DNA from: Zavarzinia marina
GTDB lineage: Bacteria; Pseudomonadota; Alphaproteobacteria; Zavarziniales; Zavarziniaceae
NCBI RefSeq assembly: GCF_021568905.1
Contig: NZ_JAKGSB010000007.1
Span: forward strand, 62,001-126,000
DNA length: 64,000 nucleotides
Direction: 5' to 3'
Positions 52,258 through 61,804 of this stretch are shown here, one piece after another. The position numbers were made by a program, and so were the translations under genes. The stretch's first letter is position 1. Each line of letters opens with the position of its first letter. The notes under the pieces were generated by a model. The model was not told the DNA's origin and did not search any database. It worked only from the letters and a program-made list of their open reading frames with translations.

Positions 52258-52902
52258 TCAGAATTCCACCCCAGCCTGGGCCTTGATGCCGGCGCGGAAG
52301 GGATGTTTGACCAGGGTCATTTCGGTGACGAGGTCCGCCATCTCGATCAGCTCCGGCTTCGCGTTTCGACCGGTGAGGACGACGTGAGTCATGGGCGGCT
52401 TCTCGTCGCGGAGGAAGGCGAGAACCTCGCCGAGCTCGAGATAGTCGTAGCGCAGCGCGATGTTGATCTCGTCGAGCAGCACCATGCGGATCGCGGGATC
52501 GCGGATCAGTTCCTTCGCCTTCTCCCATCCCGCGCGGGCGGCGGCGATGTCGCGGGCCTTGTCCTGGGTCTCCCAGGTAAAGCCTTCGCCCATGGTATGA
52601 AAGCGGCAGAGGTGGGGGAAATGTTCCTCGATCAGGCGGCGTTCGCCGGTGTCGCGCCCCCCCTTGATGAATTGAACGACGGCGCACGGCATGTCGTGGG
52701 CGATGGCACGCAGAATCATGCCGAATCCGGCGGACGACTTGCCCTTGCCGGGGCCGGTGTGGACGATGATCAGGCCTTTCTCGCCGTCCCGTTCCGCCAC
52801 CATGCGGTCGCGGGCCGCCTTGATGCGGGCCATTTTCGCCGCGTGTTCGGCCGCCTCCGCAGCCTCCGTCGCCTCCATCCGCGTCTCTCCGATGCTTGAC
52901 AA
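52258..52902 (-). CDS. cobO: Cob(I)yrinic acid a,c-diamide adenosyltransferase
   Basis: 214 residues. CobO/BtuR/CobA family: P-loop [14 protein letters not shown] at 48-61, then [21 protein letters not shown] and [15 protein letters not shown], ending in [15 protein letters not shown]. It attaches the 5'-deoxyadenosyl group to the corrinoid cobalt, in the cytosol. An ATG eight codons downstream is an alternative start. It is transcribed away from the cob operon, back to back with the plus-strand riboswitch. Confidence 0.95.
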   Translation of the reverse strand: MSSIGETRMEATEAAEAAEHAAKMARIKAARDRMVAERDGEKGLIIVHTGPGKGKSSAGFGMILRAIAHDMPCAVVQFIKGGRDTGERRLIEEHFPHLCRFHTMGEGFTWETQDKARDIAAARAGWEKAKELIRDPAIRMVLLDEINIALRYDYLELGEVLAFLRDEKPPMTHVVLTGRNAKPELIEMADLVTEMTLVKHPFRAGIKAQAGVEF

Positions 52903-52929
52903 AATCTCGGTCCGGCCCTCTGTTGGGGC

Positions 52930-53103
52930 CGCGTCGGTTCCTGTCTATGACAGGCGAAGAGGGAATGCGATAGGGGAAACCCAAAGCGCAGCCGCCCCCG
53001 CGACCGTGACCGGAGAGGTCGCCCAAGCCACTGGCCGCAAGGCCGGGAAGGCGGGCGCCCGTTGGAAGAGATTCCTGAATCCGCAAGCCGGGAGACCTGC
53101 CGA
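52930..53103 (+). ncRNA. Cobalamin (B12) riboswitch
   Basis: Starts near GTCGGTTCCTGTC, followed by GGCGAAGAGGGAATGCG, GGGGAAACCC, AGCCGCCCCCGCGACCGTGACC, GCCACTGGCC, GGCCGGGAAGGCGGGC and the B12 box GCCGGGAGACCTGCC near 53087-53101. It lies 110 bases upstream of the DUF1636 gene and should control the whole plus-strand cobalamin operon. Confidence 0.95.
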
Positions 53104-53212
53104 CGCGTGTTTCTGATCGGGCGGGCGGGGTGTCCGCGACCGGCAGGCGGGCGCGTTTTCCCTGCGTCCCTCCTACGGCCCCATCCCGTCTGCCCCTGCG
53201 CAAGGACCGGGG

Positions 53213-53569
53213 ATGGCCGTAACGCTTCATGTCTGTATCACCTGCCGCGCCGGAAGGCCGGTGGTGGAGGGGGAGCCCTGCGCGGGCGAACGCCTCCATG
53301 CCGCCTTGCAAGGCGCGCCGATCGAGGGGGTGACCATCGCCCCCGTCTCCTGCCTGTCGACCTGTTCGAAGGGTTGCGCCGTCGCCCTCGCGGCACCGGG
53401 GCGCTGGACCTATGTCTATGGCGGCATCACGCCCGAGAGCGATGCGCCCGACGTCGCCGAGGGCGCGCGCCTCTATGCCGGCGCGCCGGACGGCATCGTG
53501 CCCTGGCGCGAGCGACCAGAGCTGTTCCGCCGCAACATCGTCGCCCGTATCCCGCCGCAGGAAGCCTGA
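53213..53569 (+). CDS. DUF1636 metal-binding / ferredoxin-like protein
   Basis: 118 residues. Cysteines C8 and C11 (CITC) and a later CLSTCSKGC make a thioredoxin-like 2Fe-2S ferredoxin-type pattern. DUF1636 genes are typical companions of cobW/cobN. It is the first gene behind the plus-strand B12 riboswitch, followed by cobW after 3 bases. It may supply electrons or handle cobalt; this is inference. Confidence 0.88.
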   Translation: MAVTLHVCITCRAGRPVVEGEPCAGERLHAALQGAPIEGVTIAPVSCLSTCSKGCAVALAAPGRWTYVYGGITPESDAPDVAEGARLYAGAPDGIVPWRERPELFRRNIVARIPPQEA

Positions 53570-53572
53570 GCC

Positions 53573-54580
53573 ATGGCCGATCTCGCCAAGACCCCCGTCA
53601 CCATCGTCACCGGCTTCCTGGGCGCCGGCAAGACCACCCTGATCCGCCATCTGATGGCCCATCCCCAGGGCCGGCGCCTTGCCGTGCTGGTCAATGAATT
53701 CGGCACCGTCGGCGTCGACGGCGAGTTGCTGAAGGATTGCGCCGACGAGAACTGCCCGGCGGAAAACATCGTCGAACTGGCCAACGGCTGCATCTGCTGC
53801 ACCGTCGCCGACGATTTCATCCCGACCATCGAGCGATTGCTGGCCCTGCCCCGGCGCCCCGACCACATATTGATCGAGACCTCCGGCCTCGCCCTGCCGA
53901 AACCCCTGCTGAAGGCATTCGACTGGCCGGCGATCAGGAGCCGCGTGACCATCGACGGCGTCATCGCCCTTGCCGATGCGGAAGCCCTGGCGGCCGGCCG
54001 TTTCGCCCCAGACGAGGCCATGGGACCGAGCGAGCACGAGACCCCGCTGGCGGAAGTATTCGAGGATCAGATCGCCTGCGCCGACCTCGTCCTCCTGACC
54101 AAGCCGGACCTCGCGGGCGAGGCCGGCATCGCCGCCGCCCGCGCCGTGATCGCGGCGGAAGCGCCCCGCCCCCTGCCGGTGCTGACGCTTTCCGACGGCG
54201 TGATCGATCCCCGCGTGGTGCTGGGCCTCGACGCGGCGGCGGAGGACGACATCGCCGCCCGCCCGTCCCACCACGACGGCGAAGACGATCACGAGCACGA
54301 CGACTTCGCCTCCACCGTGATCGAGATCGGCGAGATCGATGATCCCGAGGCGCTGGCCGCGACCATTCGCGACCTGGCGCGAAACCAGCGCATTCTCCGC
54401 GTGAAGGGCCATGTCGCGGTCGCGGGCAAGCCCCTGCGGCTTCTGGTCCAGGCGGTCGGGGAGCGGGTGCGCAGCCAGTTCGACCGGCCCTGGCCGGGCG
54501 CGCGCCAATCCCGCCTCGTCGTCATCGCCGAACGCGGCGATCTGGACGAGGCGCTGGTTCGCGCCGCCTTCGGGGTCTGA
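53573..54580 (+). CDS. cobW: CobW, GTP-dependent metallochaperone for cobalamin synthesis
   Basis: 335 residues. COG0523 GTPase with Walker A GFLGAGKTT at 14-22, the CxCC metal motif NGCICCTV (C73, C75, C76), and NKxD-equivalent LTKPDL near 175. A His/Asp-rich stretch at 231-244 (PSHHDGEDDHEHDD) is expected to bind metal. It likely delivers Co(II) to the CobN chelatase encoded 6 bases downstream. Confidence 0.95.
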   Translation: MADLAKTPVTIVTGFLGAGKTTLIRHLMAHPQGRRLAVLVNEFGTVGVDGELLKDCADENCPAENIVELANGCICCTVADDFIPTIERLLALPRRPDHILIETSGLALPKPLLKAFDWPAIRSRVTIDGVIALADAEALAAGRFAPDEAMGPSEHETPLAEVFEDQIACADLVLLTKPDLAGEAGIAAARAVIAAEAPRPLPVLTLSDGVIDPRVVLGLDAAAEDDIAARPSHHDGEDDHEHDDFASTVIEIGEIDDPEALAATIRDLARNQRILRVKGHVAVAGKPLRLLVQAVGERVRSQFDRPWPGARQSRLVVIAERGDLDEALVRAAFGV

Positions 54581-54586
54581 TCGCCC

Positions 54587-57500
54587 ATGCATGTGGTCTT
54601 CCGCGAAAGCCACGGGCTGGACGAGGCCGACAGTCCCGTCGACCTTGCCCAGGATCCGGCGGATCTCGTGGTCCTGTCCTTCTCGGACAGCGACCTCGGG
54701 GCTTTCGCGGCGGGCTGGCATCGCGCCAAAGGGCGGCTGCCGGCGCTTCGGCTCGCCAATCTCGGGCGCCTGCGCCATCCGCTCTCGGTCGATACCTATG
54801 TCGAACGCACGCTCGCAGGGGCACGGGGCGTCCTGGTCCGCCTGATCGGGGGCGAAGCCTTCTGGTCCTACGGCCTGATGCAATTGCGCGATCTGGCGCT
54901 TCGCAAGGGAATCGCGCTTGCCGTCCTGCCCGGCGACGGCCGGCCCGACGCGCGGCTGGACGCGCTCTCCACCCTGCCGGCCTCGACCCTGCGCCGGCTG
55001 GCCGCGCTCTGTGACGCGGGCGGTGCCGTGGCGGCCGAGGCCGCGCTGGCCCAGATGGCGCTGGCCGCCGGCCTCTATGCCGCCCCCGTGGCGGGCGGGA
55101 AGACGGTGCCGGACGTCGGTTTCTACCATCCCGCCACCGGCGCGACGGCCGAGCCGCCCGCCGAAACCGTGCGCCCCGAAGCCCTGGTGGTCTTCTATCG
55201 CGCCTATCTGACCGCCGGCGACACGGGCCCGGTCGATGCCCTGATCGCCACCTTGCGGGCACGCGGCTTCCACGCCTTCGGTTTCTTCGCGCCGTCCCTG
55301 AAAGCCCCCGGTGTGGCGGCGCATCTGGCGCCCTTCCTCGCCGCCCGGCGACCCGCCGCGATCGTGAACACCACCGCCTTTTCGGCCATAGGCGGCGACG
55401 ACGCATCGCCCCTGGATGCGGCGGGATGCCCCGTGTTCCAGGTCGCCCTGTCGACCGCGCCCCGGGCGGATTGGGCGGCGGCGGCGCGCGGTCTATCCCC
55501 CGCCGATCTCGCCATGCATGTGGTCCTGCCGGAAGTGGACGGGCGGCTCTTCGCCGGTATCGTCAGCTTCAAGGCGGCCGCGCGCGACGACATCCTTCAA
55601 TGCGACCTGGCCCGCCATCGGCCGGATGATGAAAGGATCGCCGCCGTCGCCGGGCGCATCGCGGCCTGGCACCGCCTGGCGGCGACGCCGGCGGGAAAGC
55701 GCGATCTCGCCATCGTGCTCTCGACCTATCCGGGGCGCGACGACCAGATGGCCCATGCCGTCGGCCTCGACACATTCGCCTCGGTCGCGGCCCTGCTCGA
55801 CGATCTGGACGCCGAAGGTTACGGCGTGGCGCCGGCGGGTGATCTCGCCGGCGACCTGAGCATCGGACGGGAACATTGGCCGCTGGCCGCCTATCGCGCG
55901 GCCCTGGACGAATTGCCCGCCGCCCTGATCGCGGACATCACCACCGCCTGGGGCCCGCCCGAGGACGATCCGGCGCTGACCGACGCGGGCTTCGCCTTCG
56001 CCGCCGTCCAGCGCGGCCGGGCCCTGATCGCCCTGCAGCCGGAACGCGGCCGGCCCGAGACACGCGACGCCGATTATCACGACCAGTCACGCCCGCCCCG
56101 CCATGCCTATGTCGCCTTTCATCTCTGGCTGCGGCGCCGGGGCCTCCATGCCCTCGTCCACATGGGCGCCCATGGCACCCTGGAATGGCTGCCGGGCAAG
56201 GCGGTGGCGCTGTCGGCCGAATGCTGGCCGGAAGCCCTGATCGCCGACCTGCCGGTGATCTATCCCTTCATCGTCAATGATCCGGGGGAGGCGGCCCAGG
56301 CCAAGCGCCGCATCGGCGCCCTCACCCTCGGCCATCTGCCGCCACCCCAGATCGCCAGCGAGGTGCCGGCGGGATTGCGCCGCCTGGAACGCCTGCTCGA
56401 CGAATTCTCGACCGCCGACGGCCTGGATCCCGCAAGGCGCGACCGGCTGATCGCCGACATCAGGGCGGAGGCGCGGGCAACCGGGGTGGAGGACGATCTG
56501 GGCCTGCCGCCGCAAGCCTCCGCCGCCGAGGCCCTGACCCGGCTGGACCGTTTCGTCTGCGACATCAAGGACAGCCGCTTCGGCGACGGGCTACACATTC
56601 TGGGCCGGGGGGCCTGCGGCACGGCGGAGCGCGACGGCATGCTGGCGGCCCTGGCCGGGCGCCGTGTCGCGGCGGGGCCGGCCGGATCGCCCGGCCGGGG
56701 GCGCGGCGACGTGCTGCCCACCGGGCGCAATCTCTTCGCCGTCGATCCCCGCGCCGTGCCCACCCGTGCCGCCCATGCCCAGGGCGTGAGGCTGGCGGAG
56801 GAATTGCTGCGCCGGCACCTGCAGGACCAGGGCGACTGGCCGCGCGATCTGGTGATCGACCTCTGGGGTTCCGCCACCATGCGGACGGCGGGGGAGGAAT
56901 TCGCCATGGCGCTTCACCTTGCCGGCCTCGCCCCGACCTGGGACGAGACCTCGGGCCGCGTCACCGGCTTCGAGGTGATCCCCCTCTCCCTCCTGGAGCG
57001 CCCGCGCATCGGGATCACGCTCCGCGTCTCGGGACTGTTCCGGGATGTCTTTCCCGATCTCGTCAGCCTGTTCGGCCAGGCGGCGGCGGCGCTCTCGGGC
57101 CGGACCGAGACGCGGGCCGACAATCCCTTCCTCGGCGGCGGGCCCCGGGTGTTCGGGCCGGCACCGGGGCGCTATGGCCTCGACCTCGGCACGACCGTCG
57201 AGGATTACGCCGAGGGCCGGCAGGCGGCGGGGGCGGCCTGGCTCTCCGCCTCGTCCCACGCCTTCGACGGCGACGGGGCGGGACGCGATCTGCTGGTCGG
57301 CCGCGTGGCGGCGGCGGACGGATTCGTCCATGTCCACGACCTGACGGAAACCGACCTTCTCCTCGCCCTCGATCATGCCGCCCATATCGGAGGCTTCGCG
57401 GCGGCGCGTGGGGAAGATGCCGGGCCCCTCTACCATCTCGACACGACCGACCCGGACACGCCGCGCGCCCGCCTGCTGACCGAGGAGATCGCCCGCGTGG

Positions 57501-57811
57501 TGCGGGCCCGCGCGGCCAATCCGGCCTGGGCCGACGGCATGATGCGCCACGGCTTTCGCGGCGGGGCGGAGATCGCCGCCACCCTCGACCATATGGCCGC
57601 CTTCGCCTATCTGGCGCATGCCGTGCCGGCCCATCTGTTCGACCTCTATCATGACGCGACCCTTGGCCGGGACGAAGTCGTCGCCTTCCTGGAAGCCGCC
57701 AATCCGGGGGCCCTGGCGGCGCTGCGCGATCGTTTCCGGCGCCTGCATGACGCGGGCCTGTGGCGCAGCCGGCGCAATGCGATCGTCGCGGCGATGGAGA
57801 CGGGACCATGA
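54587..57811 (+). CDS. cobN: Cobaltochelatase subunit CobN
   Basis: 1,074 residues, shorter than the roughly 1,250 common in the family but with the core intact: PVFQVALSTAPRADWAAAARGL, the long central magnesium-chelatase-like H domain including HMGAHGTLEWLPGKAVALSA, and the C-terminal HGFRGGAEIAATLDHMAAFA. It inserts cobalt into hydrogenobyrinic acid a,c-diamide with CobS and CobT, which are not in this window. Its stop overlaps cobG. Confidence 0.95.
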   Translation: MHVVFRESHGLDEADSPVDLAQDPADLVVLSFSDSDLGAFAAGWHRAKGRLPALRLANLGRLRHPLSVDTYVERTLAGARGVLVRLIGGEAFWSYGLMQLRDLALRKGIALAVLPGDGRPDARLDALSTLPASTLRRLAALCDAGGAVAAEAALAQMALAAGLYAAPVAGGKTVPDVGFYHPATGATAEPPAETVRPEALVVFYRAYLTAGDTGPVDALIATLRARGFHAFGFFAPSLKAPGVAAHLAPFLAARRPAAIVNTTAFSAIGGDDASPLDAAGCPVFQVALSTAPRADWAAAARGLSPADLAMHVVLPEVDGRLFAGIVSFKAAARDDILQCDLARHRPDDERIAAVAGRIAAWHRLAATPAGKRDLAIVLSTYPGRDDQMAHAVGLDTFASVAALLDDLDAEGYGVAPAGDLAGDLSIGREHWPLAAYRAALDELPAALIADITTAWGPPEDDPALTDAGFAFAAVQRGRALIALQPERGRPETRDADYHDQSRPPRHAYVAFHLWLRRRGLHALVHMGAHGTLEWLPGKAVALSAECWPEALIADLPVIYPFIVNDPGEAAQAKRRIGALTLGHLPPPQIASEVPAGLRRLERLLDEFSTADGLDPARRDRLIADIRAEARATGVEDDLGLPPQASAAEALTRLDRFVCDIKDSRFGDGLHILGRGACGTAERDGMLAALAGRRVAAGPAGSPGRGRGDVLPTGRNLFAVDPRAVPTRAAHAQGVRLAEELLRRHLQDQGDWPRDLVIDLWGSATMRTAGEEFAMALHLAGLAPTWDETSGRVTGFEVIPLSLLERPRIGITLRVSGLFRDVFPDLVSLFGQAAAALSGRTETRADNPFLGGGPRVFGPAPGRYGLDLGTTVEDYAEGRQAAGAAWLSASSHAFDGDGAGRDLLVGRVAAADGFVHVHDLTETDLLLALDHAAHIGGFAAARGEDAGPLYHLDTTDPDTPRARLLTEEIARVVRARAANPAWADGMMRHGFRGGAEIAATLDHMAAFAYLAHAVPAHLFDLYHDATLGRDEVVAFLEAANPGALAALRDRFRRLHDAGLWRSRRNAIVAAMETGP

Positions 57812-58965
57812 ACGGCGCCGGCTTCACGGTGAGGGGCTGGTGCCCCGGCGCGCTTCGCCCCATGGCATCGGGCGACGGCCTGATCGCCCGCATCCGCGCC
57901 CCCCTGAACCGCCTGTCGCCCGGCCAGGCGCGGGGCCTTGCCCGCGCCGCGCGCGACCATGGCAATGGCGCGATCGATCTTTCCGCCCGGGCCAACCTGC
58001 AACTGCGGGGCATTGCGCCGGAACGCCACGATGCGCTTCTCGCCGATCTCCGGGCGCTCGGTCTCGTCGATGGCGATGCGACACGGGAAGCAAAGCGCAA
58101 TCTGGTAGTGACACCCTTCGCCGATGGTACCGAACCCCTGGCCCAAGCGATCGAGGACGGGCTCGCCGATGCCCCGCCCCTGCCGGGCAAATTCGGCGCC
58201 GTGCTCGACTGCGGGCCTGTCCGTGTGATGGCAGACATCTCGGGCGACATCCGGATCGAACGGGACGAGACCGGCCGCCTGCTGCTGCGTGCCGATGGCG
58301 CCGCGACCGGGCGGCCGATCGAACGGGAGGACGTGACCGGTAAGGTTGCGGCGCTCGCCGCCTGGTTCGTCGCGGCGGGCGGTGTCCGGGACGGGCGCGG
58401 GCGGATGCGCGACCTCATCGCCCGTGGGGTGCGGCTGCCCGCCGATCTCGCCGGCGACGCGCGGCCGGCGCCCGCCGCCGAACCACCCGGCCCCGGCGCC
58501 CACGACCTCGGCTTTCTGGCAGCCATCGAATTCGGCCGCCTGGGCGCCGAGACGCTGGACCATCTCGCCGCCCAGAGCCGGGGCTTGCGCCTGACGCCCT
58601 GGCGCATGATCCTGATCGAGGGCGGTGGGGCGCCGGGCGATGCCCCCGGCCTGATCCGCGATCCGGGCGACGCCCGGCTGCGCGTCTCGGCCTGCACCGG
58701 CGCGCCCGGCTGCCCGCAAGCCTTCGCCCCGGTGCGCGATCTCGCCCGCGCGCTGGCGCCACGCGTGCCGCCACAGCGCCATCTCCACGTCAGCGGTTGC
58801 GCCAAGGGCTGCGCCCATCCGGGCCCCGCCGACCTGACCCTGACCGCCGGTGCCGGGGGCTTCGCCCTGATCCGGCGGGGCCGCGCGGGCGATCCGCCGC
58901 TGCGCCTCGGCCTTTCGCCCCAAGACCTGATTCAAGATTTCCATCTGCCGTTCGAGGCCCCATGA
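57808..58965 (+). CDS. cobG: Precorrin-3B synthase
   Basis: 385 residues in the nitrite/sulfite-reductase-like family. Residues 1-130 form a ferredoxin-like repeat. The [4Fe-4S] cysteines are C296 and C302 in ACTGAPGCPQA and C331 and C335 in SGCAKGCAH. It makes precorrin-3B with O2, so the pathway is the aerobic one. ATGA overlaps join it to cobN and cobH. Confidence 0.93.
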   Translation: MNGAGFTVRGWCPGALRPMASGDGLIARIRAPLNRLSPGQARGLARAARDHGNGAIDLSARANLQLRGIAPERHDALLADLRALGLVDGDATREAKRNLVVTPFADGTEPLAQAIEDGLADAPPLPGKFGAVLDCGPVRVMADISGDIRIERDETGRLLLRADGAATGRPIEREDVTGKVAALAAWFVAAGGVRDGRGRMRDLIARGVRLPADLAGDARPAPAAEPPGPGAHDLGFLAAIEFGRLGAETLDHLAAQSRGLRLTPWRMILIEGGGAPGDAPGLIRDPGDARLRVSACTGAPGCPQAFAPVRDLARALAPRVPPQRHLHVSGCAKGCAHPGPADLTLTAGAGGFALIRRGRAGDPPLRLGLSPQDLIQDFHLPFEAP

Positions 58966-59609
58966 CTTCGCGCCCAACGACGCCGCGCCGCTATGAAACC
59001 GACGCCGCCGCCATCTATGCCCGCTCCTTCTCGATCATCCGGGCGGAGGCCGATCTCGCCCGCTTCACGCCCGAGGAAGAAGTCGTGGCCGTTCGCATGA
59101 TCCATGCCGCCGGCATGGTCGGGCTGGAACACCACATCCGCTTCACCCCGGACCTGGCGCTCGCCGCCCGTGCCGCCCTTCGCGCCGGCGGCGCCATTCT
59201 GTGCGACGCCCATATGGTTGCGAAGGGGATCACCCGCAGCCGCCTGCCGGCCGGCAATACGGTGATATGCACCCTGAACGATGACGGCGTCGCGGAGACC
59301 GCGCGCGCCCTGGCGACGACACGGTCCGCCGCCGCGCTGGAACTTTGGCGGCCCCATCTGGCAGGTGCGGTGGTCGCCATCGGCAATGCCCCGACGGCCC
59401 TGTTCCACCTTCTCGACATGCTGAAGGATCCGGCCTGTCCGCGCCCGGCGGCGATCATCGGCTGTCCCGTCGGCTTCGTCGGCGCCGCCGAATCCAAGGC
59501 CGAATTGTGGGAAACGGCACCGGTGCCGAGCCTGATCGTCGAAGGCCGGCTGGGCGGCTCGGCGATCACGGCGGCGGCGGTCAATGCCCTTGCCGGCCAG
59601 CCGGAGTGA
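58962..59609 (+). CDS. cobH: Precorrin-8X methylmutase
   Basis: 215 residues. CobH/CbiC family: YETDAAAIYARSFSIIRAEA, the catalytic-type histidine H48 in VRMIHAAGM, and GCPVGFVGAAESKAEL near the end. It moves the C-11 methyl to C-12, giving hydrogenobyrinate. The ATG overlaps the cobG stop. Confidence 0.95.
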   Translation: MTSRPTTPRRYETDAAAIYARSFSIIRAEADLARFTPEEEVVAVRMIHAAGMVGLEHHIRFTPDLALAARAALRAGGAILCDAHMVAKGITRSRLPAGNTVICTLNDDGVAETARALATTRSAAALELWRPHLAGAVVAIGNAPTALFHLLDMLKDPACPRPAAIIGCPVGFVGAAESKAELWETAPVPSLIVEGRLGGSAITAAAVNALAGQPE

Positions 59610-59613
59610 GACC

Positions 59614-60351
59614 ATGGGCAAGGTGATCTGCGCCGGCCTCGGCCCCGGCGATCCCGAATTGATGAGCGTCCGCGCCGACCGCGCCATCCGCGCCGCCTGC
59701 CACATCGCCTATTTCCGAAAGAAAGGCCGCAGCGGCCAGGCCCGCCGCATCGTCGAGGGATTGCTGCGCCCCGATGCGATCGAACACGCCATGGAATATC
59801 CGGTCACCACCGAACTGCCCTTCGACAGTCCCGCCTATAACGACGCATTGGCCCGCTTCTACGACGATTGGAGCACCCGCCTCGCCGCCCTCGCCGTAAC
59901 CGAGGACGTGGTGGTTCTGTGCGAGGGCGATCCCTTCTTCTACGGTTCCTTCATGCATCTGCACGCCCGCATGAAGGACCGGGTGACGGTGGAAGTGATC
60001 CCCGGGATTCCCGGCATGGCGGGCTGCTGGACCGCGACCGGCCGCCCCATGACCTGGGGCGACGACGTGCTGACCGTCCTGACCGGCACCATGACGGAAA
60101 GTGATCTGGCCCGTCACATGGTGGCGGCGGATGCCATCGTCGTCATGAAGACCGGGCGCAACCTGGCCAAGATCCGCCGGGCGCTGGCCGCCGCCGGCCG
60201 GCTCTCCGCCGCCGTCCTGATCGAGCACGGCACCATGGCGGCGGAACGGATCCGCCCCCTGACCGATGTCGCCGACGACGCCTGCCCCTATTTCGCCATC
60301 GTCCTCGTCCACGGCCAGGGCCGCCGCCCGGCGCGGGAGGACGTGGCATGA
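59614..60351 (+). CDS. cobI: Precorrin-2 C(20)-methyltransferase
   Basis: 245 residues. SAM-dependent tetrapyrrole methylase fold: GLGPGDPELMSVRA at 8-21, LCEGDPFFYGSFMHL and IPGIPGMAGCWTATGRP. It methylates C-20 of precorrin-2. It starts 4 bases after cobH and overlaps cobJ by 4 nt. Confidence 0.94.
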   Translation: MGKVICAGLGPGDPELMSVRADRAIRAACHIAYFRKKGRSGQARRIVEGLLRPDAIEHAMEYPVTTELPFDSPAYNDALARFYDDWSTRLAALAVTEDVVVLCEGDPFFYGSFMHLHARMKDRVTVEVIPGIPGMAGCWTATGRPMTWGDDVLTVLTGTMTESDLARHMVAADAIVVMKTGRNLAKIRRALAAAGRLSAAVLIEHGTMAAERIRPLTDVADDACPYFAIVLVHGQGRRPAREDVA

Positions 60352-61079
60352 GCGGGCACCTGACCATCGCCGGCCTCGGCCCCGGACCCGACGCCCAGGT
60401 GACGCCCGAGGTGACGGCAGCCCTGGCGGCGGCGAGCGACATCGTCGGCTATGGCCCCTATGTCGCGCGGGTGGCGCCATCGGGCGCCGCGCGCCACGCC
60501 AGCGACAATCGGGTCGAGTTGGAACGGGCGCGCCTCGCTCTCGATCTCGCGGCGGCCGGGGGCCGGGTGGTGGTGGTCTCTTCCGGCGATCCCGGCGTCT
60601 TCGCCATGGCGGCGGCAGTATTCGAGGCGGTGGCGGATCATCCCGCGCGGAACACGATCGCGATCGACGTGTTGCCCGGCATCACCGCCATGCTGGCGGC
60701 GGCGGCGCGGATCGGCGCGCCGCTGGGCCATGATTTCTGCGCCATCAACCTTTCCGACAATCTGAAGCCCTGGCCCCTGATCGAGCGCCGTCTCCAACTC
60801 GCGGCGGAGGCGGATTTCGCCATGGGCCTCTACAACCCGCGTTCGCGCGCGCGGCCCGCCCAATTCGCCCGGGCGCTGGACATCCTGCGCGCGGCCTGCG
60901 GCCCGGCACGCCCGATCGTCTTCGCCCGCGCCGTCGGCAGTGCCGATGAAGCGATTGCGATCACCGACCTCGGCGCCGCGACGCCCGAGATGGCGGACAT
61001 GCGGACCGTCGTCCTGGTCGGTTCCTCCACCACCCAACGCGTGGGGCGCTGGCTCTATACCCCGAGGTCGGCGGGATGA
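60348..61079 (+). CDS. cobJ: Precorrin-3B C(17)-methyltransferase
   Basis: 243 residues. Methylase fold: AGLGPGPDAQVTPEV, VVVVSSGDPGVFAMAAAVFE, PGITAMLAAAARIGAPLGHD and YNPRSRARPAQF are CobJ/CbiH landmarks. It ring-contracts and methylates C-17. Its 3' end overlaps the convergent cobK end by 25 bases. Confidence 0.94.
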   Translation: MSGHLTIAGLGPGPDAQVTPEVTAALAAASDIVGYGPYVARVAPSGAARHASDNRVELERARLALDLAAAGGRVVVVSSGDPGVFAMAAAVFEAVADHPARNTIAIDVLPGITAMLAAAARIGAPLGHDFCAINLSDNLKPWPLIERRLQLAAEADFAMGLYNPRSRARPAQFARALDILRAACGPARPIVFARAVGSADEAIAITDLGAATPEMADMRTVVLVGSSTTQRVGRWLYTPRSAG

Positions 61080-61804
61080 TGCAGCCAGTCCAGGATTGCC
61101 TCGATCGTGCCGGCCGTCGGGCGCGGCGCCACGGCGGGCCGTTCGATCATGATCACCGGCAGGCGGAGCGTCCGCGCCGCGTCCAGCTTGGCCCGCGCGC
61201 CATCACCACCGGCATTCTTGGCGACGACGACCTCGATGTCCTGCGCTTCCATCAGCGTGCGGTCGCCCGCCAGGGTGAAGGGGCCGCGATCCACCACCGC
61301 GACCGCATCGGCCAGCGGCAGCGGCCCGTCCGGCGCATCGACGAGACGGAGCAGATAGCGGTGCTGCGAAAGGCCGGCGAACGCATCGAGGTGCTGGCGT
61401 CCGATCGCCAGGAAGACGCGGCGCCTTGGCCCGTCGAGGGCGGCGACGGCGCCCGCCATGTCGGGCACGGAACGCCAGTCGTCTCCCGGTCCCGGTGTCC
61501 AGGGTGCGCGTTCGAAGGCGATCAGGGGCACGCCCGCCCGGCGCGCGGCCTCGACGGCATGGGCACTCATGCTCGCCGCGAAGGGATGGGTGGCATCGAT
61601 CAGATGGGTGATGCCCTCGGCGCCCAGATAATCGACCAGACCGTCGATGCCGCCGAAGCCGCCGACACGCATGGGCAGCGGTTGCGCTTTGGGCGCGGCC
61701 GTGCGCCCGGCGTAGGAATAGATCCCCGCGATCCCGGCGTCCGCGACGGCCTGGGCCAGACGGCCCGCTTCCGTGGTGCCGCCGAGAATGAGGGGGCGGA
61801 TCAT
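61055..61804 (-). CDS. cobK: Precorrin-6A reductase
   Basis: 249 residues on the opposite strand to its pathway neighbours. CobK/CbiJ features: LILGGTTEAGRLA at 5-17, HLIDATHPFAASMSAHA, and VVVAKNAGGDGARAKLDAA. It reduces precorrin-6A with NADPH. Its ATG overlaps the cobL ATG in a CATG palindrome at 61802-61805, so the two genes share a start region. Both ends are thus nested with neighbours. Confidence 0.94.
   Translation of the reverse strand: MIRPLILGGTTEAGRLAQAVADAGIAGIYSYAGRTAAPKAQPLPMRVGGFGGIDGLVDYLGAEGITHLIDATHPFAASMSAHAVEAARRAGVPLIAFERAPWTPGPGDDWRSVPDMAGAVAALDGPRRRVFLAIGRQHLDAFAGLSQHRYLLRLVDAPDGPLPLADAVAVVDRGPFTLAGDRTLMEAQDIEVVVAKNAGGDGARAKLDAARTLRLPVIMIERPAVAPRPTAGTIEAILDWLHHPADLGV

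Noticed and set aside
52208-55324. A 1,000-codon open frame on the minus strand across cobO, the riboswitch, cobW and part of cobN.
   Set aside because: It is antisense to well-recognised genes and shows no domain; open antisense frames are common in GC-rich DNA.
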